A stretch of 37,083 nt of DNA from Enterococcus raffinosus (GTDB lineage: Bacteria > Bacillota > Bacilli > Lactobacillales > Enterococcaceae): NCBI RefSeq assembly GCF_018917525.1, contig NZ_JAHLOS010000042.1:1-37083 (forward strand), read 5' to 3'. Below are positions 16,674 to 26,603 of this stretch, piece by piece. Position 1 is the stretch's first letter, and every line of letters begins with the position of its first letter. A model generated the notes under the pieces. It had not been told where the DNA came from. It did no database searches and was given only the letters and a program-made list of their open reading frames with translations. Made by a program: the position numbers and the translations under genes.

Positions 16674-17792
16674 ATGTTAGTATCATTCGGACTGATCATC
16701 AAGTATTTTTTAACATTTTTGATCGCGTTGATTTTAACTCCGATTTTTAAAATAATTTCAGTACAGACTGGTTTAGTAGACAATCCTAATGCTCGTCGAA
16801 TGAACCAAGTGCCAATGCCAAGTGCTGGTGGCTTGCCGATTTTTATTACTTTTGCCATTTCTTCGTTAATTCTATTTCGAGATGCGATTCCGTTCGATTA
16901 TATAAGTAAAATTTTGTTAGGTACGTTAATCATCGTAATCACAGGATTATTAGATGATAAGTTCGAACTATCTCCAAGGCAAAAAAGTATTGGTATTTTA
17001 CTGGCAGGTCTAGTGATCTATTATTACGCAGATATTCGCTTCGATTTCTTTACTGCTCCATTATTTGGTCGAATTAATCTTGATTGGTTAAGTTTACCTG
17101 TAACGCTTTTTTGGATTTTTGGGATTACGAATGCAATGAATTTAATTGATGGATTAGACGGATTAGCTTCTGGTGTATCAATTATTAGTTTAACGACTAT
17201 TGGGTTAATAGGATACTTCTTTTTACATTCATCGCAAGTATTTATTTCTTTAGCTATTTTTTGTTTAGTTACAAGTATTCTAGGTTTTTTTCCATACAAT
17301 TTTCATCCCGCCAAGATTTATTTAGGAGACACCGGAGCCTTATTTTTAGGCTTTATGATTTCTGTATTGACCTTGCAAGGCTTAAAAAATGTTACCTTTA
17401 TCTCTTTGATTACGCCATTGATTATCCTTGGTGTTCCGGTAACAGATACTTTCTTTGCTATGGTACGCCGTAAAACTAGTAATATGCCGATTTCGATGGC
17501 TGATAAACAGCATTTACATCATCGGCTGTTAAAATTAGGATTTACTCATCGTGGAGCTGTATTGACAATTTATGCTATCGCCGTATTGTTTTCCTTCACT
17601 GCTCTACTATTGAATTATACGAGTAAAGTGGGAACGATCGTTTTGATCATTGCGATGATTTTTGCTTTGACTTTTCTGTTAGAGTTGATTGGGTTGATTC
17701 CGGAAAAATATGGAATTATTACAAAAAGTTTTCGTTTCTTTGGGAACAAAGAGTACCGTTCGCAGGTATTGCGTAAATATTTCAAGAAATGA
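16674..17792 (+). CDS. epaA: Undecaprenyl-phosphate sugar-1-phosphate transferase (TagO/WecA family, EpaA-like)
   Basis: This polytopic enzyme moves a HexNAc-1-phosphate (GlcNAc-1-P in studied members) from the UDP-sugar onto undecaprenyl phosphate at the inner face of the membrane, priming polysaccharide assembly. The 372-residue protein has about eleven membrane helices. Family motifs are all present: DNPNARRMNQVPMPSAGG (residues 37-54), GLLDDKF (Asp pair, near 90-93), NAMNLIDGLDGLASG (Asp pair, near 150-165), FLGDTGALFLG-like YLGDTGALFLG (near 218) and the His-rich ADKQHLHHRLL loop (near 281). The ATG at 16674 follows GGCAGGTG. It is the first gene after the promoter and is followed by two glycosyltransferases with almost no gap. 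Its position after map and yihY matches epaA of E. faecalis from memory. Confidence 0.93.
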   Translation: MLVSFGLIIKYFLTFLIALILTPIFKIISVQTGLVDNPNARRMNQVPMPSAGGLPIFITFAISSLILFRDAIPFDYISKILLGTLIIVITGLLDDKFELSPRQKSIGILLAGLVIYYYADIRFDFFTAPLFGRINLDWLSLPVTLFWIFGITNAMNLIDGLDGLASGVSIISLTTIGLIGYFFLHSSQVFISLAIFCLVTSILGFFPYNFHPAKIYLGDTGALFLGFMISVLTLQGLKNVTFISLITPLIILGVPVTDTFFAMVRRKTSNMPISMADKQHLHHRLLKLGFTHRGAVLTIYAIAVLFSFTALLLNYTSKVGTIVLIIAMIFALTFLLELIGLIPEKYGIITKSFRFFGNKEYRSQVLRKYFKK

Positions 17793-17807
17793 GTGTTGAC
17801 GTTCCTT

Positions 17808-18602
17808 ATGGAAATAAATGATATGAATGTGACTGTTAGCATCGTGACTCATAACAGCGATAAGATTTTTTTAAGTCTAGATTCATTAATCAAATTGTTA
17901 GGTAAAGATCCATCAGTTCGAATTAAGATTTTTGATAATGCGTCTGAAGCGAAATACCAAGAACGTTTAGCAAAATACCTTGAGTATTCATTTGTGTCGA
18001 TTGATTTTTATGAAGAAAATAAAGGCTTTGGCTTCGGACATAATACGAATCTCTTAGGTGTTTCCGGGTATGGAATTATTTTTAACCCAGATATTATTTT
18101 GTCAGAAAATCATTTAAATGAAATGGTTAAGCATTTAGCTGAGCATCCAAAGTGTGGACTCTTAGCTCCCAAAATCTTGAATGAGGATGGAACGACACAA
18201 TACCTAATTCGTAGTCATTTAAATGTTTTTGACTATATGCTTCGGTTTATTCCGTTTAAGTTTGTCAAAAGGCTGTTTGCAAAACGGTTAGCAAAATTTG
18301 AATGTCGTGACTTACCAGATGACCAAGACAGCTTCGTCCGAATGATTTCTGGCAGCTTTATGGTGGTAGACCTAGCCAAGTTCAATGAAATCAATGGTTT
18401 TGACGATCGCTACTTTATGTATTTCGAGGATAATGATCTTTGCCGTAAAATGGAACAAACTGGCTACAAGTCTTTATATAGTCCGCAATTTTCAGTTGTC
18501 CATTTGTACGAGCGTGGAGCAGTTAAAAACCAGAAATTATTTTTTATTTTTTTACAGTCCATGAGAAAATACTTTCAAAAATGGGGCTGGCAATTCTTTT
18601 AA
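17808..18602 (+). CDS. epaB: GT2 glycosyltransferase, rhamnosyltransferase-like (EpaB-like)
   Basis: This is a soluble or membrane-associated family 2 glycosyltransferase of about 260 residues. It has the N-terminal nucleotide-sugar fold (VTVSIVTHNSDKIF), the NKGFGFGHNTNLLG segment, an FNPDIIL acid motif in place of DxD, and the C-terminal GFDDRYFMYFEDNDLCRKME motif with the catalytic acidic residues, as in WbbL/RgpA-type rhamnosyltransferases. It probably adds the first rhamnose onto the lipid-linked primer made by the preceding gene. The start is uncertain: the frame opens with a GTG directly abutting the epaA stop (17793), followed by ATG at 17808 and 17823; none has a good ribosome binding site. 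Translational coupling to epaA would explain this. Confidence 0.88.
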   Translation: MEINDMNVTVSIVTHNSDKIFLSLDSLIKLLGKDPSVRIKIFDNASEAKYQERLAKYLEYSFVSIDFYEENKGFGFGHNTNLLGVSGYGIIFNPDIILSENHLNEMVKHLAEHPKCGLLAPKILNEDGTTQYLIRSHLNVFDYMLRFIPFKFVKRLFAKRLAKFECRDLPDDQDSFVRMISGSFMVVDLAKFNEINGFDDRYFMYFEDNDLCRKMEQTGYKSLYSPQFSVVHLYERGAVKNQKLFFIFLQSMRKYFQKWGWQFF

Positions 18603-18617
18603 ATTTGGAGGTAGGGG

Positions 18618-19346
18618 ATGCTAAAGCAATCTAAGGAGCGGATATCCGTTTGTATGGCCACATACAACGGACGTCATTTTATTGAAGAACAATTGAACAG
18701 CATTTTCCCACAGCTTTCGGAGCATGATGAGCTGATTATTTCCGACGACCATTCATCGGATGGAACGTGGGAATTTTTATTAGAATTGAAAGCAAAGGAT
18801 CCACGAATCAGACTCTTCCAAAACAATGAACAAGGCTTGATTGCTAATTTTTCCAATGCGATTGAGAAAAGTACGCACTCAATTATTTTTTTAAGTGATC
18901 AGGATGATGTTTGGCATCCGGATAAGGTGAAAAAGACAATGCCTTATTTTGATAATCCTCAAACACAAGCTGTGATTTCTGATTTGATTATTGTTGATAA
19001 TGATTTTGAAGTTTTGATACCTTCTTATCAAGCGATGCGTCATACTCACTCCGGATTTTGGCATAACCTAGTGAAGAGCAGCTATATTGGTGCTGGCATG
19101 GCATTTCGCTCTGAGCTAAAAAAAATTATTTTGCCGATTCCATCAGATGTACCGATGCACGACATGTGGATAGGTTTATTAGCAGACTATTATCAAGGGG
19201 TGGTCTTTATCCCTGATCAATTAGTCTATTATCGGCGTCATGGGTTAAATGCATCAGAAATTGAAACGACAGCTTCACGTATTCAACAAATCAAATGGCG
19301 TTGGAAAGTATTGAGTTTGATAAGAAAAAGAATAAAAGAAATCTAA
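18618..19346 (+). CDS. epaC: GT2 glycosyltransferase (EpaC-like)
   Basis: This 242-residue family 2 transferase begins with ISVCMATYNGRHFIEEQL. It shows the UDP/TDP-sugar binding ISDDHSSDGTWEF (residues 41-53), the metal-binding LSDQDDVW (near 92), a substrate loop IGAGMAFR, and MHDMWIG (catalytic His-Asp, near 176). The pattern is that of the rhamnan/rhamnosyl or glucosyl GT2 proteins found in streptococcal and enterococcal cell-wall polysaccharide loci. GGAGG lies 6 bases before the ATG. It follows epaB by 15 bases. Sugar specificity is not decidable. Confidence 0.9.
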   Translation: MLKQSKERISVCMATYNGRHFIEEQLNSIFPQLSEHDELIISDDHSSDGTWEFLLELKAKDPRIRLFQNNEQGLIANFSNAIEKSTHSIIFLSDQDDVWHPDKVKKTMPYFDNPQTQAVISDLIIVDNDFEVLIPSYQAMRHTHSGFWHNLVKSSYIGAGMAFRSELKKIILPIPSDVPMHDMWIGLLADYYQGVVFIPDQLVYYRRHGLNASEIETTASRIQQIKWRWKVLSLIRKRIKEI

Positions 19347-19362
19347 AAAAATCACAAAACAA

Positions 19363-19391
19363 TTCTTATGATAACTAACATCGGGTATAAT
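19363..19391 (+). promoter_or_regulatory. Candidate internal promoter before rmlA
   Basis: TTCTTA (19363-19368) and a perfect TATAAT (19386-19391), 17 bases apart, are 32 bases before rmlA. It would let the dTDP-rhamnose genes be made independently of epaABC. The -35 box is weak. Confidence 0.5.
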
Positions 19392-19422
19392 ATGTTCGTA
19401 TGTATAAAAAAGGAGCGTAATT

Positions 19423-20292
19423 ATGAAAGGAATTATCTTAGCAGGGGGCAGCGGCACTCGTTTATACCCTCTAACTAAAGCAACCTCGAAACAATTAATG
19501 CCGGTTTATGATAAACCAATGATTTACTATCCAATGTCAACATTGATGTTGGCTGGGATCAATGAGATTTTAATTATCTCAACACCACAAGATACGCCAA
19601 GGTTTGAAAATCTTTTCGGGGATGGACATGAATTAGGAATTCACATTGAGTATGCCGTTCAGGAAAGTCCAGATGGTTTGGCACAGGCTTTCATTATTGG
19701 AGAAGAATTTATTGGTGACGACAGTGTTTGTTTAGTTTTAGGAGACAATATTTATTACGGTGATGGATTGTCTCGTATGCTGCAACGTGCAGCTAAGAAA
19801 ACTGAGGGAGCAACAGTTTTTGGTTATCATGTAAATGATCCAGAACGCTTTGGCGTAGTGGAGTTTGACGATGAGATGCAAGCTGTATCAATCGAAGAAA
19901 AACCTGAAAAACCAAAATCCCACTATGCAGTAACTGGTTTGTATTTCTATGACAACGATGTGGTGGAAATTGCCAAGAATATCCAACCTTCTGAACGTGG
20001 AGAGTTAGAAATCACGGATGTGAACAAAGAATACTTAAAACGCAATAAATTGTCTGTTGAAGTGATGAGTCGGGGATTTGCTTGGCTAGATACGGGCACT
20101 CATGAGTCATTGTTAGAAGCATCGACATTTATTTCAACGATTGAAAAACGTCAAAACTTAAAAGTTGCTTGTTTGGAAGAAATTTCTTATCGAATGGGCT
20201 ATATTACTAAAGAGCGTCTAATCGAACTTGCCCAACCGTTGAAGAAAAATCAATATGGGCAATATTTATTACGTTTAGCAGAAGAGGAATAA
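19423..20292 (+). CDS. rmlA: Glucose-1-phosphate thymidylyltransferase
   Basis: RmlA joins glucose 1-phosphate and dTTP to give dTDP-glucose, the first step of dTDP-L-rhamnose synthesis. The 289-residue length is that of the standard RmlA. Motifs include the nucleotide-binding loop [20 protein letters not shown] (residues 4-23), [17 protein letters not shown], the acidic [10 protein letters not shown] (near 108, Mg2+ binding) and the [20 protein letters not shown] segment. The ATG has AAGGAG at a spacing of 7-8. In E. faecalis naming this is epaE. The next gene starts 2 bases after its stop. Confidence 0.97.
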   Translation: MKGIILAGGSGTRLYPLTKATSKQLMPVYDKPMIYYPMSTLMLAGINEILIISTPQDTPRFENLFGDGHELGIHIEYAVQESPDGLAQAFIIGEEFIGDDSVCLVLGDNIYYGDGLSRMLQRAAKKTEGATVFGYHVNDPERFGVVEFDDEMQAVSIEEKPEKPKSHYAVTGLYFYDNDVVEIAKNIQPSERGELEITDVNKEYLKRNKLSVEVMSRGFAWLDTGTHESLLEASTFISTIEKRQNLKVACLEEISYRMGYITKERLIELAQPLKKNQYGQYLLRLAEEE

Positions 20293-20294
20293 GC

Positions 20295-20876
20295 ATGGGG
20301 AAAATTAAAGTAACAGAAACAAATTTAACAGATGTAAAAATTATTGAACCAGCAGTTTTTGGCGATCATCGTGGTTTTTTCACAGAAAGCTTTTCAGTCG
20401 AAGATTTCAAAGCAGCTGGGATAGATTTCAATTTTATTCAAGACAATCATTCACTTTCGACACAACCGGGTGTACTACGCGGATTACACTTTCAAAAAGG
20501 AAAGTCAGCACAAACGAAATTGATTCGTGTTGTCACTGGTGCGGTTCTTGATGTCATCGTTGATATCCGCAAAGGCAGTCCGACTTACGGGAAATGGGAA
20601 GGCTACATCCTTTCTGAGCATAATCATCGTCAACTGTTAGTTCCTCGTGGCTATGCTCACGGATTTGTTACATTAACACCAAATGTCAATTTTATGTACA
20701 AATGCGACAATTACTATGATGCAGAGGCGGATGGCGGTATTTCATTTGCAGATCCAGATTTAGCGATTGATTGGCCGATTGCTATCGAAAAAGCTATCAC
20801 ATCAGAAAAAGATGCAAAACAACCAACCTTGAAAGAATTTGAAGCTGAAAATCCTTTCGTTTATGGTGAAATTTAA
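20295..20876 (+). CDS. rmlC: dTDP-4-dehydrorhamnose 3,5-epimerase
   Basis: RmlC epimerises C3 and C5 of dTDP-4-keto-6-deoxyglucose. The 193-residue cupin has FFTESFSVEDF, FIQDNHSLSTQPGVLRGLHF (with the catalytic His of RGLHF near residue 61), VLDVIVDIRKGSPTYGKW (catalytic Asp of the His-Asp dyad region) and VPRGYAHGFVTL. The start follows rmlA by 2 bases with GAGGA inside the end of rmlA, so translation is coupled. It corresponds to epaF. Confidence 0.97.
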   Translation: MGKIKVTETNLTDVKIIEPAVFGDHRGFFTESFSVEDFKAAGIDFNFIQDNHSLSTQPGVLRGLHFQKGKSAQTKLIRVVTGAVLDVIVDIRKGSPTYGKWEGYILSEHNHRQLLVPRGYAHGFVTLTPNVNFMYKCDNYYDAEADGGISFADPDLAIDWPIAIEKAITSEKDAKQPTLKEFEAENPFVYGEI

Positions 20877-20887
20877 GGGGTAGATAA

Positions 20888-21919
<1,032 letters not shown>

Positions 21920-21932
21920 TATTAATTGAATC

Positions 21933-21957
21933 AGGCAGGGATACCCTGCCTTTTTTT
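21933..21957 (+). terminator. Intrinsic terminator inside the rml operon
   Basis: AGGCAGGG-ATA-CCCTGCCT is a perfect 8-bp stem with a 3-base loop followed by seven T in total. It lies between rmlB and rmlD; only 20 bases separate it from the rmlD start, too few for a promoter, so it should act as an attenuating, partly read-through terminator. Confidence 0.88.
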
Positions 21958-21977
21958 GAGAAAAGGAGTCGATATAA

Positions 21978-22823
21978 ATGATCTTAATAACAGGTGGACA
22001 CGGACAATTAGGAACAGAACTTCGTCATTTACTAGATGAAAAGCAGCTTGAGTATCTTTCAACGGATGCTGATCAGCTCGATATTACTGATAAAGAAGGT
22101 ACTTATAAATTTATTACGGAGATGAAACCGGAAATTATTTATCATTGTGCTGCTTACACCGCTGTTGATAAGGCGGAGGACGAAGGAAAAGAGTTAGACG
22201 AAAAAATCAACGTGGAAGGTACGCGAAACGTTGCTGAAGCAGCAAAAGCTGCTGGAGCAACATTAATTTACATCAGTACGGATTATGTCTTTGATGGCAA
22301 GAAAAAAGAAGGTATGTATCAAGTAGACGATCCGACAAACCCATTAAGCGAATATGGTCGAACGAAACTATTGGGCGAAAAAGCTGTACAAGACACGATG
22401 GATGATTATTATATCATCCGTACTTCGTGGGTATTTGGAATCTATGGTCACAATTTTATTTATACGATGCAGAAATTAGCTAAAACCCATGATCGCTTGA
22501 CAGTTGTAAATGATCAATTTGGTCGACCAACTTGGACGCGAACATTGGCAGAATTTATGGTATTCGTAATCGAGAAGAAAGCACCATTCGGCATTTATCA
22601 TTTATCGAATGAAAATAGCTGTTCTTGGTATGAATTCGCAAAAGAAATTTTAAAGGATACGAATGTAGAGGTTGCACCGGTGACTTCTGATGAGTATCCA
22701 CAGAAAGCAACCCGTCCGCAATATTCAATCATGGACTTAAGTAAAGCCAAAGCATTAGGTTTTGAAATTCCAACGTGGCAAGAAGCATTAGCCAGTTTTC
22801 TTGAATTAGAAGAAAAACAATAG
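21978..22823 (+). CDS. rmlD: dTDP-4-dehydrorhamnose reductase
   Basis: RmlD reduces dTDP-4-keto-L-rhamnose to dTDP-L-rhamnose with NAD(P)H, the last step of the pathway. The 281-residue protein has MILITGGHGQLGTELRHLL, DQLDITDKEG, CAAYTAVDKAEDE, the ISTDYVFDG motif (near residue 103), and YGRTKLLGEK with the catalytic Tyr and Lys. AAGGAG lies about 10 bases before the ATG. It is placed right after the operon-internal terminator, so its expression and that of the transferases downstream depend on read-through or an undetected promoter inside rmlB. It corresponds to epaH. Confidence 0.97.
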   Translation: MILITGGHGQLGTELRHLLDEKQLEYLSTDADQLDITDKEGTYKFITEMKPEIIYHCAAYTAVDKAEDEGKELDEKINVEGTRNVAEAAKAAGATLIYISTDYVFDGKKKEGMYQVDDPTNPLSEYGRTKLLGEKAVQDTMDDYYIIRTSWVFGIYGHNFIYTMQKLAKTHDRLTVVNDQFGRPTWTRTLAEFMVFVIEKKAPFGIYHLSNENSCSWYEFAKEILKDTNVEVAPVTSDEYPQKATRPQYSIMDLSKAKALGFEIPTWQEALASFLELEEKQ

Positions 22824-22844
22824 GGAAAGATAGAGGTGAGAAGT

Positions 22845-23675
22845 TTGTTTGAAGTAGTGGTTGTTCTTTATAATATGACGTTTTCTGAGTCACCGACGGT
22901 CGTGAGCTTAAACAAACTTCTCTCCTCGGGAGCTTTTCCGGAAATTAGAAAGATTCTAATTTTTGATAATAGTGAGTCTTCAACTATACCTGAAGGATTA
23001 GATAAGCGCTTTGTTTATTATCATAGTAAAACGAATGTAGGATTGGCTAAGGCATATAATTATACTTTAAGTCAAAGCTTCGATGACACAGAGTGGTTAG
23101 TAACGATGGATCAAGACACACTTATAACAGCAGATTATTTAACTGAAATAGTTAAACATCATGATATCTCTTCCGACATTGTTTTATTAGCACCACTAGT
23201 CAAAGACCAAAATCAACAGATTTCACCTGTGTTCGGTGATAATTTACGCCCTTTACATAAGGATTTACCTAAAAAAAATCAATCATATTCTCAAATGGTT
23301 ATGGTAATAAACTCAGGAGCAACTATTCGCGTATCATTTATGCGAGAAATTGGTGGGTATAATTTAGATTTTCCATTGGACTATTTAGATCATTGGCTAT
23401 GTTGGAAAGTATTTAAAGAACAAAAAAAAATCTTCATTTTGAATGTTACTTTACAACATGAGTTGTCTGTACTAAATTATGTAGATCAGATGAACATCTC
23501 AAGATATAAGTCTATTATGCATGCTGAGGCGATTTACTATTCATCGTATGCAGGTGATTTGTTTATTGCTTATCGTAAACAATTGTTCTTTCGAGGCTGT
23601 AAACAAATTCTTACAGGGAAGTTTAACTATGGAAAACTCACATTTATTTATTTTTTTCACAATTCGTTTAAGTGA
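22845..23675 (+). CDS. GT2 glycosyltransferase, RfbF-like rhamnosyltransferase
   Basis: This 276-residue family 2 transferase has VVVVLYNMTF at the N-terminus, LIFDNSESS (residues 35-43 area), NVGLAKAYNYTL and WLVTMDQDTLITADYL with the DQD metal motif near residue 89, then INSGATIRVSFMREIGGYN and DYLDHWLCWKVF. This is the pattern of dTDP-rhamnosyltransferases such as RfbF. The frame opens at a GTG (22836), but GAGGTG with 6 bases spacing points to the TTG at 22845. It follows rmlD by about 20 bases. In E. faecalis the gene in this place is epaI, a group 2 transferase; orthology is plausible but unproven. From here on the DNA is markedly richer in A and T. Confidence 0.85.
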   Translation: MFEVVVVLYNMTFSESPTVVSLNKLLSSGAFPEIRKILIFDNSESSTIPEGLDKRFVYYHSKTNVGLAKAYNYTLSQSFDDTEWLVTMDQDTLITADYLTEIVKHHDISSDIVLLAPLVKDQNQQISPVFGDNLRPLHKDLPKKNQSYSQMVMVINSGATIRVSFMREIGGYNLDFPLDYLDHWLCWKVFKEQKKIFILNVTLQHELSVLNYVDQMNISRYKSIMHAEAIYYSSYAGDLFIAYRKQLFFRGCKQILTGKFNYGKLTFIYFFHNSFK

Positions 23676-23728
23676 AAAACTTTTAATATTTTGACTAGTA
23701 CGTTTTTGTTTTTTTTAAACTGTATTAT

Positions 23729-23926
23729 GTGATTATCAATATCTACTTTTCTTTAAATAGATTATTAATTACTTCACGAAAAATGCTTGATAAATTTTTT
23801 TTGAAATTTAAAGATATTTGTAAGAAGAAGAGAGTGAAATTAGGGTTTTCAAAGGGTTTCTTGCTTTTCTATTTTAGTTTATGTAGAATTGGAATATTGA
23901 TTTACCAAAGAGCGATTAATACATGA
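23729..23926 (+). CDS. Short AT-rich open frame of doubtful status (possible gene remnant)
   Basis: A 65-codon frame starting at GTG lies in the 269-base gap between two glycosyltransferase genes. Neither the GTG nor the internal ATG at 23783 has a ribosome binding site. The product would be basic with one hydrophobic stretch (GFLLFYFSLCRIGILIY). It could be the remains of a larger envelope gene lost between the two transferases or chance coding potential in AT-rich DNA. I recognise no family. Confidence 0.2.
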   Translation: MIINIYFSLNRLLITSRKMLDKFFLKFKDICKKKRVKLGFSKGFLLFYFSLCRIGILIYQRAINT

Positions 23927-23944
23927 TAGAGGTTTTACAACGAT

Positions 23945-25651
23945 ATGAAAGTTAACCATTATTTAAATACTTGTCTAGATAGAAATAGTTTAAGTAGAAA
24001 CATTCATAGGTTCTTTGAAAAAAGAAAACAAAATAAAGTCTATAGTAACTGGAGAGAAGAGCGTGACTCTATTGAGCTTACAAAGAAACACTTTGATTAT
24101 AATCCTTTAATATCTATAGTTGTTCCAGTTTTCAATGTAGAACGTAATTTGTTAGTTGATTGTATTGAATCAGTCATCAATCAAACATATACTAATTGGG
24201 AACTATGCATTGCTGATGATGCATCAACAATCACAGATGTAAAAACGGTTTTAGAATATTATCAAAATAAAGATACGAGAATTCGTGTAGTTTACAGAAA
24301 ACAGAATGGTCATATATGTAAAGCTACAAATTCAGCATTAAAAATAGCAAAAGGTGAATTTATAGCGTTTTTGGATAATGATGATTTGATATCAAAATAT
24401 GCACTTTCATCAGTAATTGAAGCTCTAAATAAAAACGTTTCATATGATTTTCTTTATAGCGATGAGGATAAAGTCCAAGGAACGAAGTACTTTGATCCAG
24501 CTTTTAAACCAGATTGGTCATCTCAACTAATATTAGCTACAAATTATACTTCTCATTTTAGTGTGTTTAGGAAAAGTATTGTTGATCAAATTGGTGGTCT
24601 AAGAGATGAGTATATAGGGGCGCAAGATTATGATTTTGTTTTGAGGTTTACAGAGAAAATAAAAAATGAAAATATTTTTCATATTCCTAAAGTATTGTAT
24701 CATTGGAGAGTTACGTCATCTTCAACAGCTAGTACACCTTCCGCTAAGAATTACGCAAATGAAGCAGGAAAAAAGGCCCTTCAAGCAGCATTAAATAGAA
24801 GAGGTATTGAAGGAGTAGTAAAGGATGGATTTGGACCAGGATTTTATCAAATTGATTATTCAGTAAAAAATGAAGATACTGTTACAATAATATATGTTTT
24901 GAGAAATGACGAAAAGTCTATTATAAATAAACTTCAAAATTTAAGAAAAATTTGTGACAAAGGTGTATTAGAATTAATTTTAATATTGCCAGAGCGTTTT
25001 TCTAAATTCCGCTCAATTATAAAAAGTTATTTAATAGAAAACCTGCATATACAGACAGAGATTCTATATGTGAAAGACGAAAGTTTATTATCGTTATACA
25101 ATAAAGGAGCCAAAAGGGCGACTGGTAGGCTTTTATTTTTTTTAAATGACTCTCTGGATATCCCAAGTCAAAACTGTCTAAAAAAAAGCATCGGAATATC
25201 TTTGCTGAGTGACGTGGGAAGTGTTAGCGGAGTTGTTATCGACAAAAGGAAAAAAATTTTGTCTTCCGGTTGGTATATAAATACGAATTTATATTTAATT
25301 CCATTTAATAAAGGTGTTAAGAGTTACTCAAAAGGGTATTTTGGTCGTTTAATTATTCCTACCAATATAACTATAGGAGAAACAAACAGTTTCATTCTTA
25401 AAAAAAATATCTATAATAATTTGGGTGGATTTGATGAAAACTTAAGTGAAACTGAAAGTATAGTAAAGTTTTTCTTGGGGATTCGAAATTTAGGATTTGA
25501 GAATGTCTGCAATCCCGAATACTATTCTATCTCAAAAACCACAGAAGAGTACATGACGAAAAGAATTAATAAAAGAGCTTTTTTACCTAATAATAACAAA
25601 CAAAATTTCATGGATCCTTTTAGAAATAATGAGTTTCCATTAAAAGAGTAG
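23945..25651 (+). CDS. Two-module GT2 glycosyltransferase, second module degenerate
   Basis: In this 568-residue protein, residues 54-310 form a complete family 2 domain: SIVVPVFNVERNLL, IADDAST, AFLDNDDLIS (DxD-type motif), YSDEDKV, KPDWSSQLILATNYTSHF, and the catalytic GAQDYDFVLRF with WRVTSSS behind it. Residues 315-540 resemble a second GT2 fold (YNKGAKRATGRLLFFLND, LKKNIYNNLGGFDENLSE) but lack the acidic catalytic residues: the place of a DVDLCLR-type motif reads TESIVKFFLG. Such paired domains occur in rhamnan and teichoic-type polymerising transferases. No membrane segment or signal peptide is seen. The ribosome binding site is weak (AGAGG 12 bases before the ATG). It is probably involved in chain elongation before export. 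Sugar donor and linkage are unknown. Confidence 0.88.
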   Translation: MKVNHYLNTCLDRNSLSRNIHRFFEKRKQNKVYSNWREERDSIELTKKHFDYNPLISIVVPVFNVERNLLVDCIESVINQTYTNWELCIADDASTITDVKTVLEYYQNKDTRIRVVYRKQNGHICKATNSALKIAKGEFIAFLDNDDLISKYALSSVIEALNKNVSYDFLYSDEDKVQGTKYFDPAFKPDWSSQLILATNYTSHFSVFRKSIVDQIGGLRDEYIGAQDYDFVLRFTEKIKNENIFHIPKVLYHWRVTSSSTASTPSAKNYANEAGKKALQAALNRRGIEGVVKDGFGPGFYQIDYSVKNEDTVTIIYVLRNDEKSIINKLQNLRKICDKGVLELILILPERFSKFRSIIKSYLIENLHIQTEILYVKDESLLSLYNKGAKRATGRLLFFLNDSLDIPSQNCLKKSIGISLLSDVGSVSGVVIDKRKKILSSGWYINTNLYLIPFNKGVKSYSKGYFGRLIIPTNITIGETNSFILKKNIYNNLGGFDENLSETESIVKFFLGIRNLGFENVCNPEYYSISKTTEEYMTKRINKRAFLPNNNKQNFMDPFRNNEFPLKE

Positions 25652-25719
25652 TCCACAAAAAAAGTGATTTAAAAATAAAATGTAGTATATAGAGAAGACT
25701 AATGTTCAAGGAGAGAAAA

Positions 25720-26553
25720 ATGTATTTAAAAGTTAAGTTAGTCATAAAAGAAATTTTTACAATGTTTAGCGATATATTTGAGAATAGAGATCTTTTACGC
25801 CAATTTGCTAAAAATGATTTTCAAGCGAAATATGCAGGAAATTTTTTAGGTATTGTTTGGGGATTTTTGAATCCGATTGTTACAGTATTTACTTATTGGT
25901 TCATTTTTGCAGTTGGATTTAAAGCAGCAATGACAGACGGAAAATATCCTTTTGTGGCATTCTTAATCACTGGATTGGTGCCATGGTTATATTTTCAAGA
26001 TGTATTGATGGGCGGGACAAACGTTTTTAGAGAGTACAGTTATTTAGTGAAAAAGGTAGTTTTTAACATTAAAATTTTACCTACAGTAAAACTGTTTTCG
26101 AATCTTTTTTTACATTTTTTCTTTTGTGCTGTGGCGGTCATTCTCTGTGCGCTATATGGATTTTATCCGACTGCTTATTTGGTCCAAATAATCTATTACA
26201 TGTTCTGTTTGATGGCTTTCTTAACAGCATTAACATGGATTACTGCAAGTATTCAACCTTTTGTTCCTGATATTTCTCAATTTATTGCAGTAATTATGCA
26301 AGCACTGATGTGGGCAACCCCAGTATTGTATAGCATAAATCAATTTTCAAGTTATCCTAAAATAGTTTTCTTATTAAAGTTAAACCCACTTTATTATGTA
26401 GTTACAGGTTATCGTGACTCAATATTTGGTACGGCCTGGTTTTGGGAACATCCAGCTGGGACAGTTTATTTTTGGATAGTAACGCTGATTTTAGCATTTA
26501 TAGGAATCATTATTTTCCGTAAATTACGACCTCATTTTTCTGATGTCCTGTAA
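25720..26553 (+). CDS. wzm: ABC-2 type polysaccharide exporter permease (Wzm-like)
   Basis: This is the membrane subunit of a polysaccharide ABC exporter, 277 residues with about six transmembrane segments. It shows typical Wzm/TagG features: an amphipathic N-terminus with RDLLRQFAKNDFQAKYAGN, FLGIVWGFLNPIVTVFTYWFIF, the PYFxF-like TGLVPWLYFQDVL segment, and LNPLYYVVTGYRDSIFG near the C-terminus. The frame begins at an ATG at 25702, but that codon lies upstream of AAGGAG; the ATG at 25720 is 6 bases after AAGGAG and is preferred. It is paired with the ATPase gene 50 bases downstream. In E. faecalis the pair is epaLM from memory. It flips the lipid-linked glycan across the membrane. Confidence 0.93.
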   Translation: MYLKVKLVIKEIFTMFSDIFENRDLLRQFAKNDFQAKYAGNFLGIVWGFLNPIVTVFTYWFIFAVGFKAAMTDGKYPFVAFLITGLVPWLYFQDVLMGGTNVFREYSYLVKKVVFNIKILPTVKLFSNLFLHFFFCAVAVILCALYGFYPTAYLVQIIYYMFCLMAFLTALTWITASIQPFVPDISQFIAVIMQALMWATPVLYSINQFSSYPKIVFLLKLNPLYYVVTGYRDSIFGTAWFWEHPAGTVYFWIVTLILAFIGIIIFRKLRPHFSDVL

Positions 26554-26603
26554 GAGTATAATGAAAGAATCTTGATGAACAAAAAAGTTGTTAGGAGAAA
26601 AAA

